64,000 nucleotides of DNA. Source: Paenibacillus amylolyticus. GTDB taxonomy: Bacteria > Bacillota > Bacilli > Paenibacillales > Paenibacillaceae. Below are positions 42,566 through 51,422 of this stretch, piece by piece; position 1 is the stretch's first letter; every line of letters begins with the position of its first letter. Both the position numbers and the translations under genes were made by a program. The notes under the pieces are model-generated. The model searched no databases, was not told where the DNA came from, and worked only from the letters and a program-made list of their open reading frames with translations. The DNA lies in the NCBI RefSeq assembly GCF_003719335.1, contig NZ_RIAS01000008.1, positions 186,001-250,000 on the forward strand, written 5' to 3'.

Positions 42566-43723
42566 ATGCGTCTAGCCTTGTTCACAGATACTTATCTTCC
42601 AGAAACCAATGGTGTCGCAGGTACACTCCATCGTCTAAGCAACCATCTGAATCGCAGAAGTATAGAACATCTGCTGTTTACATCCCAATCCATCATGGAA
42701 GGAAACGTTGAAGCTCCCGTAAGCTCAGTATTCAATATCCCCTTTTTTCTGTATCCCGAATGCCGAATTGCTTTTCCCAGCAGAGTAACTGCCTACAAAC
42801 AGCTACAGGAATTTCAACCCGATCTGCTTCATGTCGCTACACCGTTTAACATGGGACTGCTTGGCCTGAGGCACGCACTCAAGTTCCACCTTCCACACGT
42901 CATCTCTTACCACACCCACTTTGATCGTTATCTCGATTATTACAAGCTTCGAAGTGTCATTCCACTATACTGGAAGTACATCAAGTGGTTTCATCGCACC
43001 TGTAATACTACATTCGTCCCGTCCCAAGACACGATGTACACCCTACAGGCTCAGGGGATTCAACGGCTTAAGCTCTGGTCCCGCGGCATTGATTGTAACC
43101 TCTATGCTCCATGCAAACGAACCATCAACATTCGCGAACAGTATCAGATCACCGCACCTTTCATCTTGCTCTACGTTGGACGCATCTCCCCGGAAAAAGA
43201 TATAGCCACCCTGACAGCCACGATGCAGCAATTGCCCGCAGAAATACAAGCCCATGTTCACTGGATCATTGTCGGTAATGGCCCTGCCCTTCCCAAGATG
43301 CAGCAGCAAGCTCCTGCGAATGTTACGTTCACAGGGTATCTGCATGGTGATGAGCTTGCGTCGATGTATGCTTCAGCGGATCTGTTTGTCTTTCCTTCCT
43401 GTACGGAAACCTTCGGCAATGTTGTGCTGGAAGCGATGGCCTCGGGTCTTCCCGTGTTAGCTGCTAACGCCGGCGGAGTCAAAGACCTCATTGTGCATCA
43501 ACGCAGCGGCATACTTGTTGAGCCGGGTAACGTGAATGCGTTTATAAGAGAGATAAGCTTACGAGTTCATTCTTCGGAACGGCTAAGCACAATGGGACGT
43601 GAAGGTAGAAAATTCGCTGAACAGCGTTCCTGGGAACAGATTTTCGACACTTTGATTGCAGATTACGAAGAGGCCATTGAGCAACGTCATAGACGGAAGA
43701 TAGGTCGAATCTACACGGCATAA
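42566..43723 (+). CDS. GT4-family glycosyltransferase (GPGTF type)
   Basis: A 385-residue GT-B fold retaining transferase: MRLALFTDTYLPETNGVAGT with HRLSNHLNRR forms the N-terminal acceptor domain, FILLYVGRISPEKDIATL starts the nucleotide-sugar domain, and FVFPSCTETFGNVVLEAMAS contains the E-x7-E motif. SGLPVLAANAGGVKDLI follows. The DTYLPxxNGV opening is typical of PimB/MgtA-like enzymes that add mannose or glucose to lipids. The acceptor is unknown; a role in membrane glycolipid synthesis is the best guess. A good GGGAGG leader precedes the ATG. It is a stand-alone gene converging on a HAD phosphatase. Confidence 0.9.
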   Translation: MRLALFTDTYLPETNGVAGTLHRLSNHLNRRSIEHLLFTSQSIMEGNVEAPVSSVFNIPFFLYPECRIAFPSRVTAYKQLQEFQPDLLHVATPFNMGLLGLRHALKFHLPHVISYHTHFDRYLDYYKLRSVIPLYWKYIKWFHRTCNTTFVPSQDTMYTLQAQGIQRLKLWSRGIDCNLYAPCKRTINIREQYQITAPFILLYVGRISPEKDIATLTATMQQLPAEIQAHVHWIIVGNGPALPKMQQQAPANVTFTGYLHGDELASMYASADLFVFPSCTETFGNVVLEAMASGLPVLAANAGGVKDLIVHQRSGILVEPGNVNAFIREISLRVHSSERLSTMGREGRKFAEQRSWEQIFDTLIADYEEAIEQRHRRKIGRIYTA

Positions 43724-43729
43724 ATTTTG

Positions 43730-44392
43730 CTAAAGTAAGGTTTTCAATTCTCGAAGCTGATGGATTGTATGTAGCGGTGTTGTCTCCACTTCCTCCGGCC
43801 AAGGCTGGTTTACCTTCATCCAGATTGTATTCATGCCTGCTTTGGCCGCCCCTTGTATATCATTCAGCGGATGATCCCCGATGTAGAGGCATTGCTCAGG
43901 TTCTATACCAAAATGATCAAGGGCTAATCGGAATATATGCGGATCGGGCTTTTTCACACCTGCTTCTTCCGATACAATGATGTGATCATAATCCTCACGA
44001 ATGCCAAGTTGATCAATCTTTCCATATTGAATCTGTGTTTGACCATTGGTGATTAAACCGATTAAATAACGACCTTTCAAATGCTGTACCACTTCTCTTG
44101 CCTCATCCATTAGCACCGAATTTCGCACATACTCCCGGCCGTAGAATGCCATTAGTTCTTCGTGCGGAGGATGTTCGGCCCAAGGTAATTCTTCTAATAA
44201 TTCGTCGAACAGCCGAGGTTTCTCCTTATAACCATCTTCGTCGAGCTCGATGATCCGCTGCTTTATATGTTCGGTCGATTCCATGTGTCCAAAATACGTG
44301 TTGATCAAACTTCGTGTGAAGCCCTCAAACGTTCTTGTCCGGTTTAGAATCGTGTTGTCCAAGTCAAAAATGACAGCTTTAATACGATCCAT
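43730..44392 (-). CDS. HAD superfamily hydrolase (YjjG/PynA-like)
   Basis: A 220-residue HAD phosphatase. Motif I is VIFDLDNTILNR (the DxD pair), motif II is IGLITNGQTQIQYGKIDQL, motif III is KKPDPHIF, and motif IV is CLYIGDHPLNDIQGAAKAG. All four are intact. The insert of about 65 helical residues after motif I is the C1 cap typical of YjjG-like nucleotidases. The in vivo substrate is unknown. Confidence 0.9.
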   Translation of the reverse strand: MDRIKAVIFDLDNTILNRTRTFEGFTRSLINTYFGHMESTEHIKQRIIELDEDGYKEKPRLFDELLEELPWAEHPPHEELMAFYGREYVRNSVLMDEAREVVQHLKGRYLIGLITNGQTQIQYGKIDQLGIREDYDHIIVSEEAGVKKPDPHIFRLALDHFGIEPEQCLYIGDHPLNDIQGAAKAGMNTIWMKVNQPWPEEVETTPLHTIHQLRELKTLL

Positions 44393-44437
44393 GAAGTTTG
44401 TTCCTCCGTTCTCCTTTAGATAATTGAGAAATGGAAA

Positions 44438-44608
44438 CTACTTTTTCTTTTTATGATAATGGTAGCCTGTGCACAGACCTTTTTTAATCGATTTTGCAGA
44501 GCACTTGTGTCCACCGTTTTTGTCCAATCGACCCGGATGTGCATACGCTGAAGAGGATACACCGATAAGCATAACCAGCGATAACATGATAATAAAGCCT
44601 TTTTTCAT
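44438..44608 (-). CDS. Small secreted YHYH-domain protein
   Basis: A 56-residue secreted protein: a signal peptide (MKKGFIIMLSLVMLIGVSSS then AYA) followed by HPGRLDKNGGHKCSAKSIKK and a terminal GYHYHKKKK. The HPGRxDxNGGH...YHYH pattern is the YHYH domain, a histidine-rich module that plausibly binds metal, found alone or fused to other domains in Firmicutes. The frame opens at 44632, but AAAGGTG nine bases before the ATG at 44608 gives a cleaner signal peptide. Too short to be reliably called by length alone. Confidence 0.8.
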   Translation of the reverse strand: MKKGFIIMLSLVMLIGVSSSAYAHPGRLDKNGGHKCSAKSIKKGLCTGYHYHKKKK

Positions 44609-44723
44609 ATCAAATTTCACCTTTCTTTTCACACCCTATGCTTTAGGGCTTTCTCATTTCACTTCATCTCATTTTACATAAAAATCCACAATATGGATAT
44701 CCCTTATTCCAACTAAAGTCCTT

Positions 44724-45509
44724 TTATATAAGCTTGTAGTGCCTTAACGCATGGGTTATTCCATTCTCACTCGCTTTCAGTGTGACATAATCGGCACTTT
44801 GCTTAACACGCTCTCCACCATTTCCCATAGCAACACTTACGCCCACATAAGTTAGTAGATCTATATCGTTCTCTCCATCGCCAAAAGCCATCGTTTCCTC
44901 TCTGGGTATATTTAGGTGAGTTAGAACGATCTGAGCTGCTACAGATTTACTGACTTCACCTGCTTCAAGCACATTGCAAACGTATGGATGGAATCGTACA
45001 AATCGCAAAGAGGAAAACCGTTCTTTATATTGGTTGGTTTCCTCCTCATTTGCGTATAAACACATACAGTATATCTCCTCATCCAGCGTCATGATCTGAT
45101 CCGGATATTCCATCAATCCAAGTGTCTCTCGAAGAGCATCTGTCACACGATGATCCGTCCGGCAGGTTCCGTTCATGCCTAAAGACTCAGTGAAGTAGGA
45201 AAGCGTATGTCCCTGAGACGCAGCAAAATGACTGAATTCCCTAACCATGGTTGAAGAAAGAATGGATTTATGAATAATTTCACCACGGCAAGTAACCAAA
45301 GCTCCGTTAGCTGAAATAACCGTATCTATGCCAAGATGTTTGAACTCTTCACACAGATGATGTGGTCTGCCGGTCACAAGGATGATATGAATTCCTTTTT
45401 GGATTAACCTGCGGATGGACTCTTCGGTATCCTTGGAAAGGCTACGATCTTTTTCACTGAGCAACGTACCGTCCACATCCAAAAATACAGCTTTTATTAC
45501 TTTTTTCAT
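44724..45509 (-). CDS. Cof-type HAD-IIB phosphatase
   Basis: A 261-residue phosphatase: AVFLDVDGTLLSEKD (motif I), IHIILVTGRPHHLCEEFKHL (motif II), the C2B cap in the middle, and AFGDGENDIDLLTYVGVSVA (motif IV). These show the Cof/YidA group acting on sugar phosphates or flavin mononucleotide-like compounds. The DUF3139 gene begins 21 bases upstream on the same strand. The C-terminal KASENGITHAL matches the usual Cof tail. Confidence 0.92.
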   Translation of the reverse strand: MKKVIKAVFLDVDGTLLSEKDRSLSKDTEESIRRLIQKGIHIILVTGRPHHLCEEFKHLGIDTVISANGALVTCRGEIIHKSILSSTMVREFSHFAASQGHTLSYFTESLGMNGTCRTDHRVTDALRETLGLMEYPDQIMTLDEEIYCMCLYANEEETNQYKERFSSLRFVRFHPYVCNVLEAGEVSKSVAAQIVLTHLNIPREETMAFGDGENDIDLLTYVGVSVAMGNGGERVKQSADYVTLKASENGITHALRHYKLI

Positions 45510-45530
45510 TAACCCTCGTCCTCTTTTCCT

Positions 45531-45893
45531 CTACTGCTGGTCGTCCATTGGCGCGAAATGCTTCAGGTCGGATTTCGTTTTGCCGCTCTTCTTCGCCTCC
45601 TCCGAAATGCGGTGGCTGAACTGAATCACATCATTATGTGCAAAATATATATACTCCACATCCGGTTCATCCTTAAACTTCACTACAGCAAGGAAGGGTG
45701 GCAATTTCACACTCCAGACGCCTTCTACGGATTCAATCTCATTAGGAGAATAATGTTTCTGCTCCGTTAAATATGTCGTGACACGATGTGCATAGATCAT
45801 TTTGTTAGCTTTTACATAGATAAACGGCGTGAGAATCAATAAAATCAGCGTAATGCCAATCGTCCATGATACAATCTTTTTCGTTTTATTCAT
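45531..45893 (-). CDS. DUF3139 family protein
   Basis: A 120-residue protein with one N-terminal membrane anchor (IVSWTIGITLILLILTPFIY) and an extracytoplasmic alpha/beta domain: RVTTYLTEQKHYSPNEIESV followed by VVKFKDEPDVEYIYFAH. This is the DUF3139 pattern of Bacillales; the function is unknown. It sits between the Cof phosphatase and the YdbT-like gene, all on one strand with short gaps. Confidence 0.8.
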   Translation of the reverse strand: MNKTKKIVSWTIGITLILLILTPFIYVKANKMIYAHRVTTYLTEQKHYSPNEIESVEGVWSVKLPPFLAVVKFKDEPDVEYIYFAHNDVIQFSHRISEEAKKSGKTKSDLKHFAPMDDQQ

Positions 45894-45915
45894 TTTAACG
45901 CCCCCTTGCCTTTGT

Positions 45916-47571
45916 CTACCGGATCTGCACCTCGTTGGAGCGCCTCATGTACCACATCTGGAACGCGTTTGCCACGTCACCCGGTATATCGTGAACATGA
46001 TGATGCATGACAGGCTTGGCGCGATTTACGGTATGGATGGAAGCCAGCCCTAACTTGCGCTGCAAGGGATGACGTGTAATCTTGATTTCAATGACCTTTT
46101 CCCGTTTGGACAGAAACTGTGTCGAAGTCAGCGCACCTGAGCGAAATTGAATGAACTGATCGTTCAGTGCGTACCGCGTATGATAAAAATTAACCACCCT
46201 GCCTGTTAGAATCAAACCGAGCAGCAGTAACGACATCATCCACCAAGCCTGTTCAACGCCGAACAAAACCGGTTTGAAGTATGCCAGCACACCTGTGACG
46301 ATGATCCACAACCAGCTTGGAGTAAGTAATCGCAGCCACAGCGCTTTCTGAGGCAACCTCTGCATCTCCTCCGTCACATGGTAGGAAGGCAAGATTTCTT
46401 CTATGATGCGATAGGCCTCTTTCACAGGTAAAAAGGGATATAATGTGTTAATCTCCTGGCTAGCTTCACCCAAACTACCTGCGGTTGTAAGTTCTACCTC
46501 AGCAAGACCCAGCATTCTTTTCATCAGGGACTGTGTAATCTTGACGGCCTGTACACGGTCTTTCTGGATCGAGAACGACGTCTTTTCCAGCATGCCCTTC
46601 GTAATATAAATTCGCTTGTCATCGGACGTGATCTGGAAATCTCCATATTTCACAAAGGTGCGAACAATTCCAAGCCCGACGGATATAAGGATCAATAGCA
46701 GAATGATCAGGCTCGTTACCCACCATGATTCAAGCCAGGATAATACAAGGCTTTCGGTTACGGTTTCGTCTGGGAAGAAATCCTTTACGGTTGAGTACAA
46801 GGAACCCAAGATCGGGATCAACACCAGAAAACTAAGTGAGGTAAACGATGCTTTAAACACATCTTTGCGCGCAGAACGATAGTGAACGACGCGTTCGAGT
46901 GAGGCTTTGTCAGCAGGTATAGAGAAGCCGCTTGTTTCTTCATGGTCACCTGTACGGATCACATTACCTGAAGCTTTAATTCCATTGTCACTGTCTTTGG
47001 CATTTGCGCTTACGTCACTACCTGCTTGTTCTCCAGTTTCGATATACTGCTCTGTACGTTGGCTTTTCTCATCCTGTGCGTTCCGCTCATCATCCATAAT
47101 TTCCTCAACCGTAGCTTGGACCTCGGATAAATGACGGGCTACCTGCTTTTCTAACCGTTCTGCTTCAGAAACCGAAACGACCTGTAGCTGAAACGTCGCA
47201 TCATCACCCTTGATACCTGTTTCGAAGCGTATAGAGGTTACACCGAACAATCGATGAAAAAAGCTCGTATGTCGGCTCACATTTTGTACTTTCGTATACG
47301 GGATCGTTCTACGGGTTCGACTGAATGCCCCCGTGTAGATATGGAAAGCTTTCTCATCGTCTGAATAACGAGTGGTAGACCATTTCCAGATGATAGAGAT
47401 CAGTGCGATTGAAATACCAATGTAAAAAATCATCCTTGCATAGAAAACCCATGTCGAATCTGACCCTGCACGGAATACGAATAAAAACAGAATGAAGGCA
47501 AATGTGCTTTTGATCAGATTACCCAGACTCCACAACAAACTAAGTCCATGGTGCCTTTTCAACTCCGTCAT
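45916..47571 (-). CDS. PH domain-containing membrane protein (YdbT-like)
   Basis: A 551-residue membrane protein with paired hydrophobic segments and three bacterial PH (bPH2) domains: RTIPYTKVQNVSRHTSFFHR, KDRVQAVKITQSLMKRMLGL and KREKVIEIKITRHPLQRKLG. The insert around residues 145-215 is acidic and low-complexity (EEIMDDERNAQDEKSQRTEQ), which is not part of the usual fold. YdbS-YdbT pairs occur across Bacillales; they have been linked to protection from a bacteriocin-type compound in B. velezensis, but the general role is unclear. It overlaps the YdbS-like gene by four bases. Confidence 0.88.
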   Translation of the reverse strand: MTELKRHHGLSLLWSLGNLIKSTFAFILFLFVFRAGSDSTWVFYARMIFYIGISIALISIIWKWSTTRYSDDEKAFHIYTGAFSRTRRTIPYTKVQNVSRHTSFFHRLFGVTSIRFETGIKGDDATFQLQVVSVSEAERLEKQVARHLSEVQATVEEIMDDERNAQDEKSQRTEQYIETGEQAGSDVSANAKDSDNGIKASGNVIRTGDHEETSGFSIPADKASLERVVHYRSARKDVFKASFTSLSFLVLIPILGSLYSTVKDFFPDETVTESLVLSWLESWWVTSLIILLLILISVGLGIVRTFVKYGDFQITSDDKRIYITKGMLEKTSFSIQKDRVQAVKITQSLMKRMLGLAEVELTTAGSLGEASQEINTLYPFLPVKEAYRIIEEILPSYHVTEEMQRLPQKALWLRLLTPSWLWIIVTGVLAYFKPVLFGVEQAWWMMSLLLLGLILTGRVVNFYHTRYALNDQFIQFRSGALTSTQFLSKREKVIEIKITRHPLQRKLGLASIHTVNRAKPVMHHHVHDIPGDVANAFQMWYMRRSNEVQIR

Positions 47572-48107
47572 TCATCCACCTCGTTAATCCGGGCATAGTC
47601 CGCAATCTGGTTACGCAGCGCAAATGCCACATCTTCCGGCAAAGCCGGTATATGATGAGATGAACCCATCGTTCCGATGGACACCGAGTACAGTCCGTAT
47701 TTTCTCATCAATGGCCCCTGATTGGTTGATACGGATTGCACCTTGGCCATCGGAATGACCTGGTGCACCTTGTTCAATGCCCCATGCTTCAGTTGCACAA
47801 ACTCTGCGTTAACGCCATAAAACCAATATCGATACAACCAAACTGGCTGCAAAAAGATATCCCATACGGCATAACCTGCGGATATAACCGTGACTCCCCA
47901 TAGAATCCAGCCGATCCACGGTCTCCAATCATACACAGAGTCCAGTATAAGCAGCGCTGCCAATACCACAAAGCCTATGACGTTGTAGAGGATCGCGCTA
48001 ACTCTCCACAAACTTATGGCATGAGGGGAAAGTTTCTGTTGCGGCGGGCTCCATTCCTCTGTTCCTGTTGTTCCTGTTTTATCTGGTGCATCTGTTGTTT
48101 CTGTCAT
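47568..48107 (-). CDS. PH domain-containing membrane protein (YdbS-like)
   Basis: A 179-residue protein: a proline-rich N-terminal 30 residues, two membrane segments (IGFVVLAALLILDSVYDWRP and IGWILWGVTVISAGYAVWDI) and one bPH2 domain (KVHQVIPMAKVQSVSTNQGP, LYSVSIGTMGSSHHIPALPE). The stop overlaps the start of the YdbT-like gene (ATGA), so the two are made together and probably form one membrane complex. Confidence 0.88.
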   Translation of the reverse strand: MTETTDAPDKTGTTGTEEWSPPQQKLSPHAISLWRVSAILYNVIGFVVLAALLILDSVYDWRPWIGWILWGVTVISAGYAVWDIFLQPVWLYRYWFYGVNAEFVQLKHGALNKVHQVIPMAKVQSVSTNQGPLMRKYGLYSVSIGTMGSSHHIPALPEDVAFALRNQIADYARINEVDE

Positions 48108-48202
48108 GTTGCAGTCCCTCTCCTCTCTTCTCTTTTTGTCTTCTGTCTGTATACTTTACGATGATGCGTATGTAGCGATGCGCTCTAAGTAAAAGAAGTA
48201 AA

Positions 48203-48240
48203 AAAAGATGACTCCTGTTCACGTGCAGGGGGTCATCTTT
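48203..48240. terminator. Bidirectional terminator
   Basis: AAAGATGACTCCTG pairs with CAGGGGGTCATCTTT. On the minus strand it ends in a T run and serves the GNAT gene at 48250; it also has T's on the plus strand. Confidence 0.85.
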
Positions 48241-48249
48241 TGTTTTTGT

Positions 48250-48831
48250 TTATTTTCCAGTAAAATCCTTTACTTCACACAACCATACCATATTTTCACT
48301 GCCTTCGCCCCAGTAGTCCTTCGTCACAACATACGGCTCTCCAAACTTCTGCCGCCACTTCTGCTGTGCAATTCGATAACCACTGTCTAGACAAAATTGG
48401 GCGACACCCCGCTTCTGTAGTTCGGTGACCAGGGCTGTAATAAGTGCAGAAGCAATCCCTTGACCCTGCAATTCAGGTAAAACATACAGGGAGCCCAGCG
48501 TTCCAACGTGATCCAGACCATGGTTGGTGCATTCCTGAACGACTTTCCCGCAAGGCCCATATGAGATCGTCCCTACGACCTTACCTTCTTTTCGGGCAAC
48601 AAGGAAAAAGGGACTCGTCGTCGTTGGTTCAAGATCAGATTCATGTTGCAAAACAGATTGTACAACAGCCTTTTTATGTTCAATCTCTTCCTGAATTTCA
48701 TCCAGAAGGAATCCGATTCCTTCCTGACGGTACGCTTCTGGAATCGTTGTCTCAAAAATATGATATGCTCCATCCACATCTGCTGTCGTCAGTGTTCCGA
48801 TTGTTATCAACTTGCCTGCATCTCCATTCAT
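48250..48831 (-). CDS. GNAT family N-acetyltransferase
   Basis: A 193-residue GNAT: KLITIGTLTTADVDGAYHIF, TTSPFFLVARKEGKVVGTIS, LGSLYVLPELQGQGIASALI (acetyl-CoA loop QGQGIA) and AQFCLDSGYRIAQQKWRQKF with GEPYVV. The FCLDSGYRIAQQKW ending differs from the usual LYEKxGF motif and is seen in a small Bacillales subgroup. The substrate is unknown. A single gene, closed by the terminator at 48203-48240. Confidence 0.88.
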   Translation of the reverse strand: MNGDAGKLITIGTLTTADVDGAYHIFETTIPEAYRQEGIGFLLDEIQEEIEHKKAVVQSVLQHESDLEPTTTSPFFLVARKEGKVVGTISYGPCGKVVQECTNHGLDHVGTLGSLYVLPELQGQGIASALITALVTELQKRGVAQFCLDSGYRIAQQKWRQKFGEPYVVTKDYWGEGSENMVWLCEVKDFTGK

Positions 48832-48871
48832 CTATATACCTGTATTCATGTTGTTTGTCTTTCCGCTCCTT

Positions 48872-49321
48872 CTAGTCAATACGCCGCTGAATGATTTGTC
48901 TGAGTCGATTCGCGTTCTCTAGAGGGATCGTATATCCAGTCATCGTATCCTCCTGGTTTACAAGCAAACCTTGCGTCTTTGGATCTGCACCCAGTGACAG
49001 ATCGTACCGAGTGACGGAGCCATCTGCATACGTGATGTTCATATTGTACTCAGCAACATAATCAAGGGCCCCTTGCATACGCTCAGCATTGAATATGGCT
49101 TCGGTTACGATGCGTATCTCGTCAGCGCGGTCGAATTCTACATCGCGGCATGTTTTAGAGAAGTGAGCTTGATTACACGATAACGTGATTAACGTAGGAA
49201 TTCCCTGACTCTGTTCTAGTCTCTCAGCCTCTATGGAGCCTATCTCACTCGAATTGTTGCCACCGCACGCTGCAATGAAGATGACGCTGAAGAATAGAAG
49301 CAACCTTCCGATATATCTCAC
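48872..49321 (-). CDS. Small predicted lipoprotein
   Basis: About 149 residues with a lipoprotein signal (RLLLFFSVIFIAACGGNNSS; lipobox IAAC). The mature part is mixed: a PTLITLSCNQAHFSKTC segment with two cysteines, then FDRADEIRIVTEAIFNAERM and NMNITYADGSVTRYDLSLG, reminiscent of small sheet-forming exported proteins. No known domain. The open frame starts at 49336, but the GTG at 49321 has GGGAGG seven bases before it and overlaps the upstream phospholipase-like gene by four bases (GTGA), so the two are coupled. Confidence 0.75.
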   Translation of the reverse strand: MRYIGRLLLFFSVIFIAACGGNNSSEIGSIEAERLEQSQGIPTLITLSCNQAHFSKTCRDVEFDRADEIRIVTEAIFNAERMQGALDYVAEYNMNITYADGSVTRYDLSLGADPKTQGLLVNQEDTMTGYTIPLENANRLRQIIQRRID

Positions 49322-49986
49322 CTCAAGGCCTCCCATTCAGCTAATAAGTCGATTAAGCGCGGGACTGTTTTTTGAACAAAAGCTTGTACAACCTCTTCGG
49401 TAATGTAATACGGAATAATGCCCGGCGCTTTTCCCTGCAGAAAAGAATACGTACGCTCACGCCAGCGTAGAATCTCATCTACCGTTAAACGATCTGTCAT
49501 CTCATACCCTGACGAGTTATTTAATGCCGACCATACTTCTTCGCTCCAATTCATGGTGCGATACAGATTAAAATCAATCTGATCCGTCTCCTTGTAATAT
49601 AAACGGGCCAGGTCTTCCTTGGTTCTCACGACTCCCTCACACTGGTCATGCTCACGAACCTGTTCCTCGAATGCGGGATAAACACTTCGAAACCAGTAAT
49701 AATCCGTCATCACGTGCATGAAATAACCGAGAACAAAGGAAGTCCAGCCTTCACTCGTGCGCTCGTTGATGTAATCACCATAAAATTTCTGGAGACGTCC
49801 AGTATAATTGTCTTCTTGCTTAGGATAAAAATGAGTGTGCTGTTTGTCGTCCCTTGTCGTGCCCTCACGTATATGAATGGCATCCGGCGCAATATTTCCG
49901 AGATAAAATGCTCCCAGGTCCAGCGGTTCAGGCAACGTATCAGCCAATTGATGGGCTACACTTAGATGTACCATAGGCAGAGGCAT
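49318..49986 (-). CDS. Zinc-dependent phospholipase C-like protein
   Basis: A roughly 222-residue protein of the PF00882 Zn-dep PLC family. MPLPMVHLSVAHQLADTL opens it (the Pro-Met-Val-His motif supplies a zinc His), FYLGNIAPDAIHIREGT follows with the next acidic and His ligands, and FVLGYFMHVMTDYYWFRSVY contains the HxxTD metal motif. No signal peptide is visible, so it may act in the cytosol; the substrate is unknown. The frame begins at 50007; the ATG at 49986 is eight bases from GGAG. A paralogue is at 60266-60895. Confidence 0.88.
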   Translation of the reverse strand: MPLPMVHLSVAHQLADTLPEPLDLGAFYLGNIAPDAIHIREGTTRDDKQHTHFYPKQEDNYTGRLQKFYGDYINERTSEGWTSFVLGYFMHVMTDYYWFRSVYPAFEEQVREHDQCEGVVRTKEDLARLYYKETDQIDFNLYRTMNWSEEVWSALNNSSGYEMTDRLTVDEILRWRERTYSFLQGKAPGIIPYYITEEVVQAFVQKTVPRLIDLLAEWEALR

Positions 49987-50037
49987 AGACATATCTCCTT
50001 TTTCCATTGAAGGAATGGTTATATATTTAATCTCTCG

Positions 50038-50826
50038 TTAGCTCACCAAACCTGCCACTCTCTCGTCCTGCATCCGGTCAAACAACTTCTCCAGATCCGT
50101 ATGATACGCAGTCTGCTCCTTTACCAGCAAACGGATATATTCCGACCCACACTCGTAAAAAACGAGACGGTTAAAAGGAGCTGCATCGCCAAAATGATTA
50201 GGTTCCAATTCATACTTGGCTCGAATCAAATTCTCAACATACCGCGCAAAACCTTCATTCCACTCCAGCCAGCTCCAGTATTCCGCTTGCTCTTCTGAAA
50301 GAGATTGAAACAATGCGGTGCGTGCCACCTGAATTTGCTGTAAATCCTCACTTTTCAACGCAGATAGAAGAGATTCAATCCGCCCCGCAACAGTCTCATC
50401 TTCGTACGGAAATTCATAATCGATCTCCCAGGTTACACGCTTTAGCTGGGTCATTCTATGTTTAATCTGCAGACGGTCAACGATGCGCTCCCCGTATTTT
50501 CCATAGACAGAGCAATGAACATATTCATGGAACAGAAAAACCTTCTGCTCTAAATCTTTGAAAACAGAAGCCGTCACAATCGCGCACATTCGATTGTTTA
50601 TATGATGTACGGGCATTGCACCGAGACAGTCATCGGGGATGTACAGATCGTCCGGTACGGTTTTGACCCATTCGTATTGCCCGGTTTCAGATGAATAATC
50701 ATAGATATATAACAACGATTCGTGTGCTACAACAACCGGATGGTGTTCTGCAAAAAAAGGATGCAGGCTGACCAGCTCGATCTGAAGCTCATTTAACTCG
50801 TTAATTTGCTGCAAAAATGTATCCAT
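50038..50826 (-). CDS. Putative HExxH zinc metallopeptidase-like protein
   Basis: A 262-residue protein with LFHEYVHCSVYG, an HExxH motif at residues 100-104, and a possible third ligand glutamate at 191 (WNEGFARYVENL), 87 residues later. That spacing and the EGxA context resemble the gluzincin pattern, so a zinc peptidase fold is likely, but I do not recognise the family. There is no signal peptide or membrane helix. The start at 50826 follows GAGAGGG; the frame also opens at 50865. It lies 50 bases upstream of the phospholipase-like gene and may belong to the same unit. Confidence 0.65.
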   Translation of the reverse strand: MDTFLQQINELNELQIELVSLHPFFAEHHPVVVAHESLLYIYDYSSETGQYEWVKTVPDDLYIPDDCLGAMPVHHINNRMCAIVTASVFKDLEQKVFLFHEYVHCSVYGKYGERIVDRLQIKHRMTQLKRVTWEIDYEFPYEDETVAGRIESLLSALKSEDLQQIQVARTALFQSLSEEQAEYWSWLEWNEGFARYVENLIRAKYELEPNHFGDAAPFNRLVFYECGSEYIRLLVKEQTAYHTDLEKLFDRMQDERVAGLVS

Positions 50827-50924
50827 GTCTAACCCTCTCTCTTTGCAAAATGATACTCTTATCATACTAGATCAGTATCCGTAAATCACTGAGAGAAAAA
50901 TGATAATATTGTGCGAAACGCCTA

Positions 50925-51377
50925 CTAACCTTGGATATATCCCGCTTTGGACAGCACATATTTGGTGAAAGGATTGATATCGGGGATCGGCTGCGTCAAG
51001 TCGAAGTACCTGAGCTCTAACCCTTCATCATCCATAACCGTCGGACTGCCTGTAATACCTCCTGCTTCATAGATCGCCATGACATTGTAGACCTCATCTC
51101 CATGCGGATAACGGTAATACATATCCTGACCCGAAAATATGGTAATCAGCTTATACGCCTCCGCCCGTAGACCTGCTTCTTCATATAGTTCACGCGCAGC
51201 AGTCTCTTCTAACGATTCACCCGGTTCAAGCGAACCGCCAATGGTGCCCCAATCCAAACTGTCTGTCCTTCTCTGAAGTAGCAGGTGGCCTTGCTCATTA
51301 AATACCAATACACATGAACCTGCCATGATCAAAGGACGTGTGCCTACCAATTTTCGCAAATCCGTGATGTATCCCAT
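50925..51377 (-). CDS. NUDIX hydrolase
   Basis: A 150-residue NUDIX protein with a full box: GGSLEPGESLEETAARELYE followed by EAGLRA. It opens with an MAGSCVLVFNEQGHLLLQRR strand, and its C-terminal LRYFDLTQPIPDINPFTKYV is typical of the Bacillales YtkD/MutT-like group. It should hydrolyse a nucleoside diphosphate derivative; the substrate is open. AGGAGG precedes the ATG. Single gene. Confidence 0.9.
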   Translation of the reverse strand: MGYITDLRKLVGTRPLIMAGSCVLVFNEQGHLLLQRRTDSLDWGTIGGSLEPGESLEETAARELYEEAGLRAEAYKLITIFSGQDMYYRYPHGDEVYNVMAIYEAGGITGSPTVMDDEGLELRYFDLTQPIPDINPFTKYVLSKAGYIQG

Positions 51378-51422
51378 GTTATCCTCCTAAGTCCAAACGT
51401 AGTTAAAATATCGGTAGCTTCA

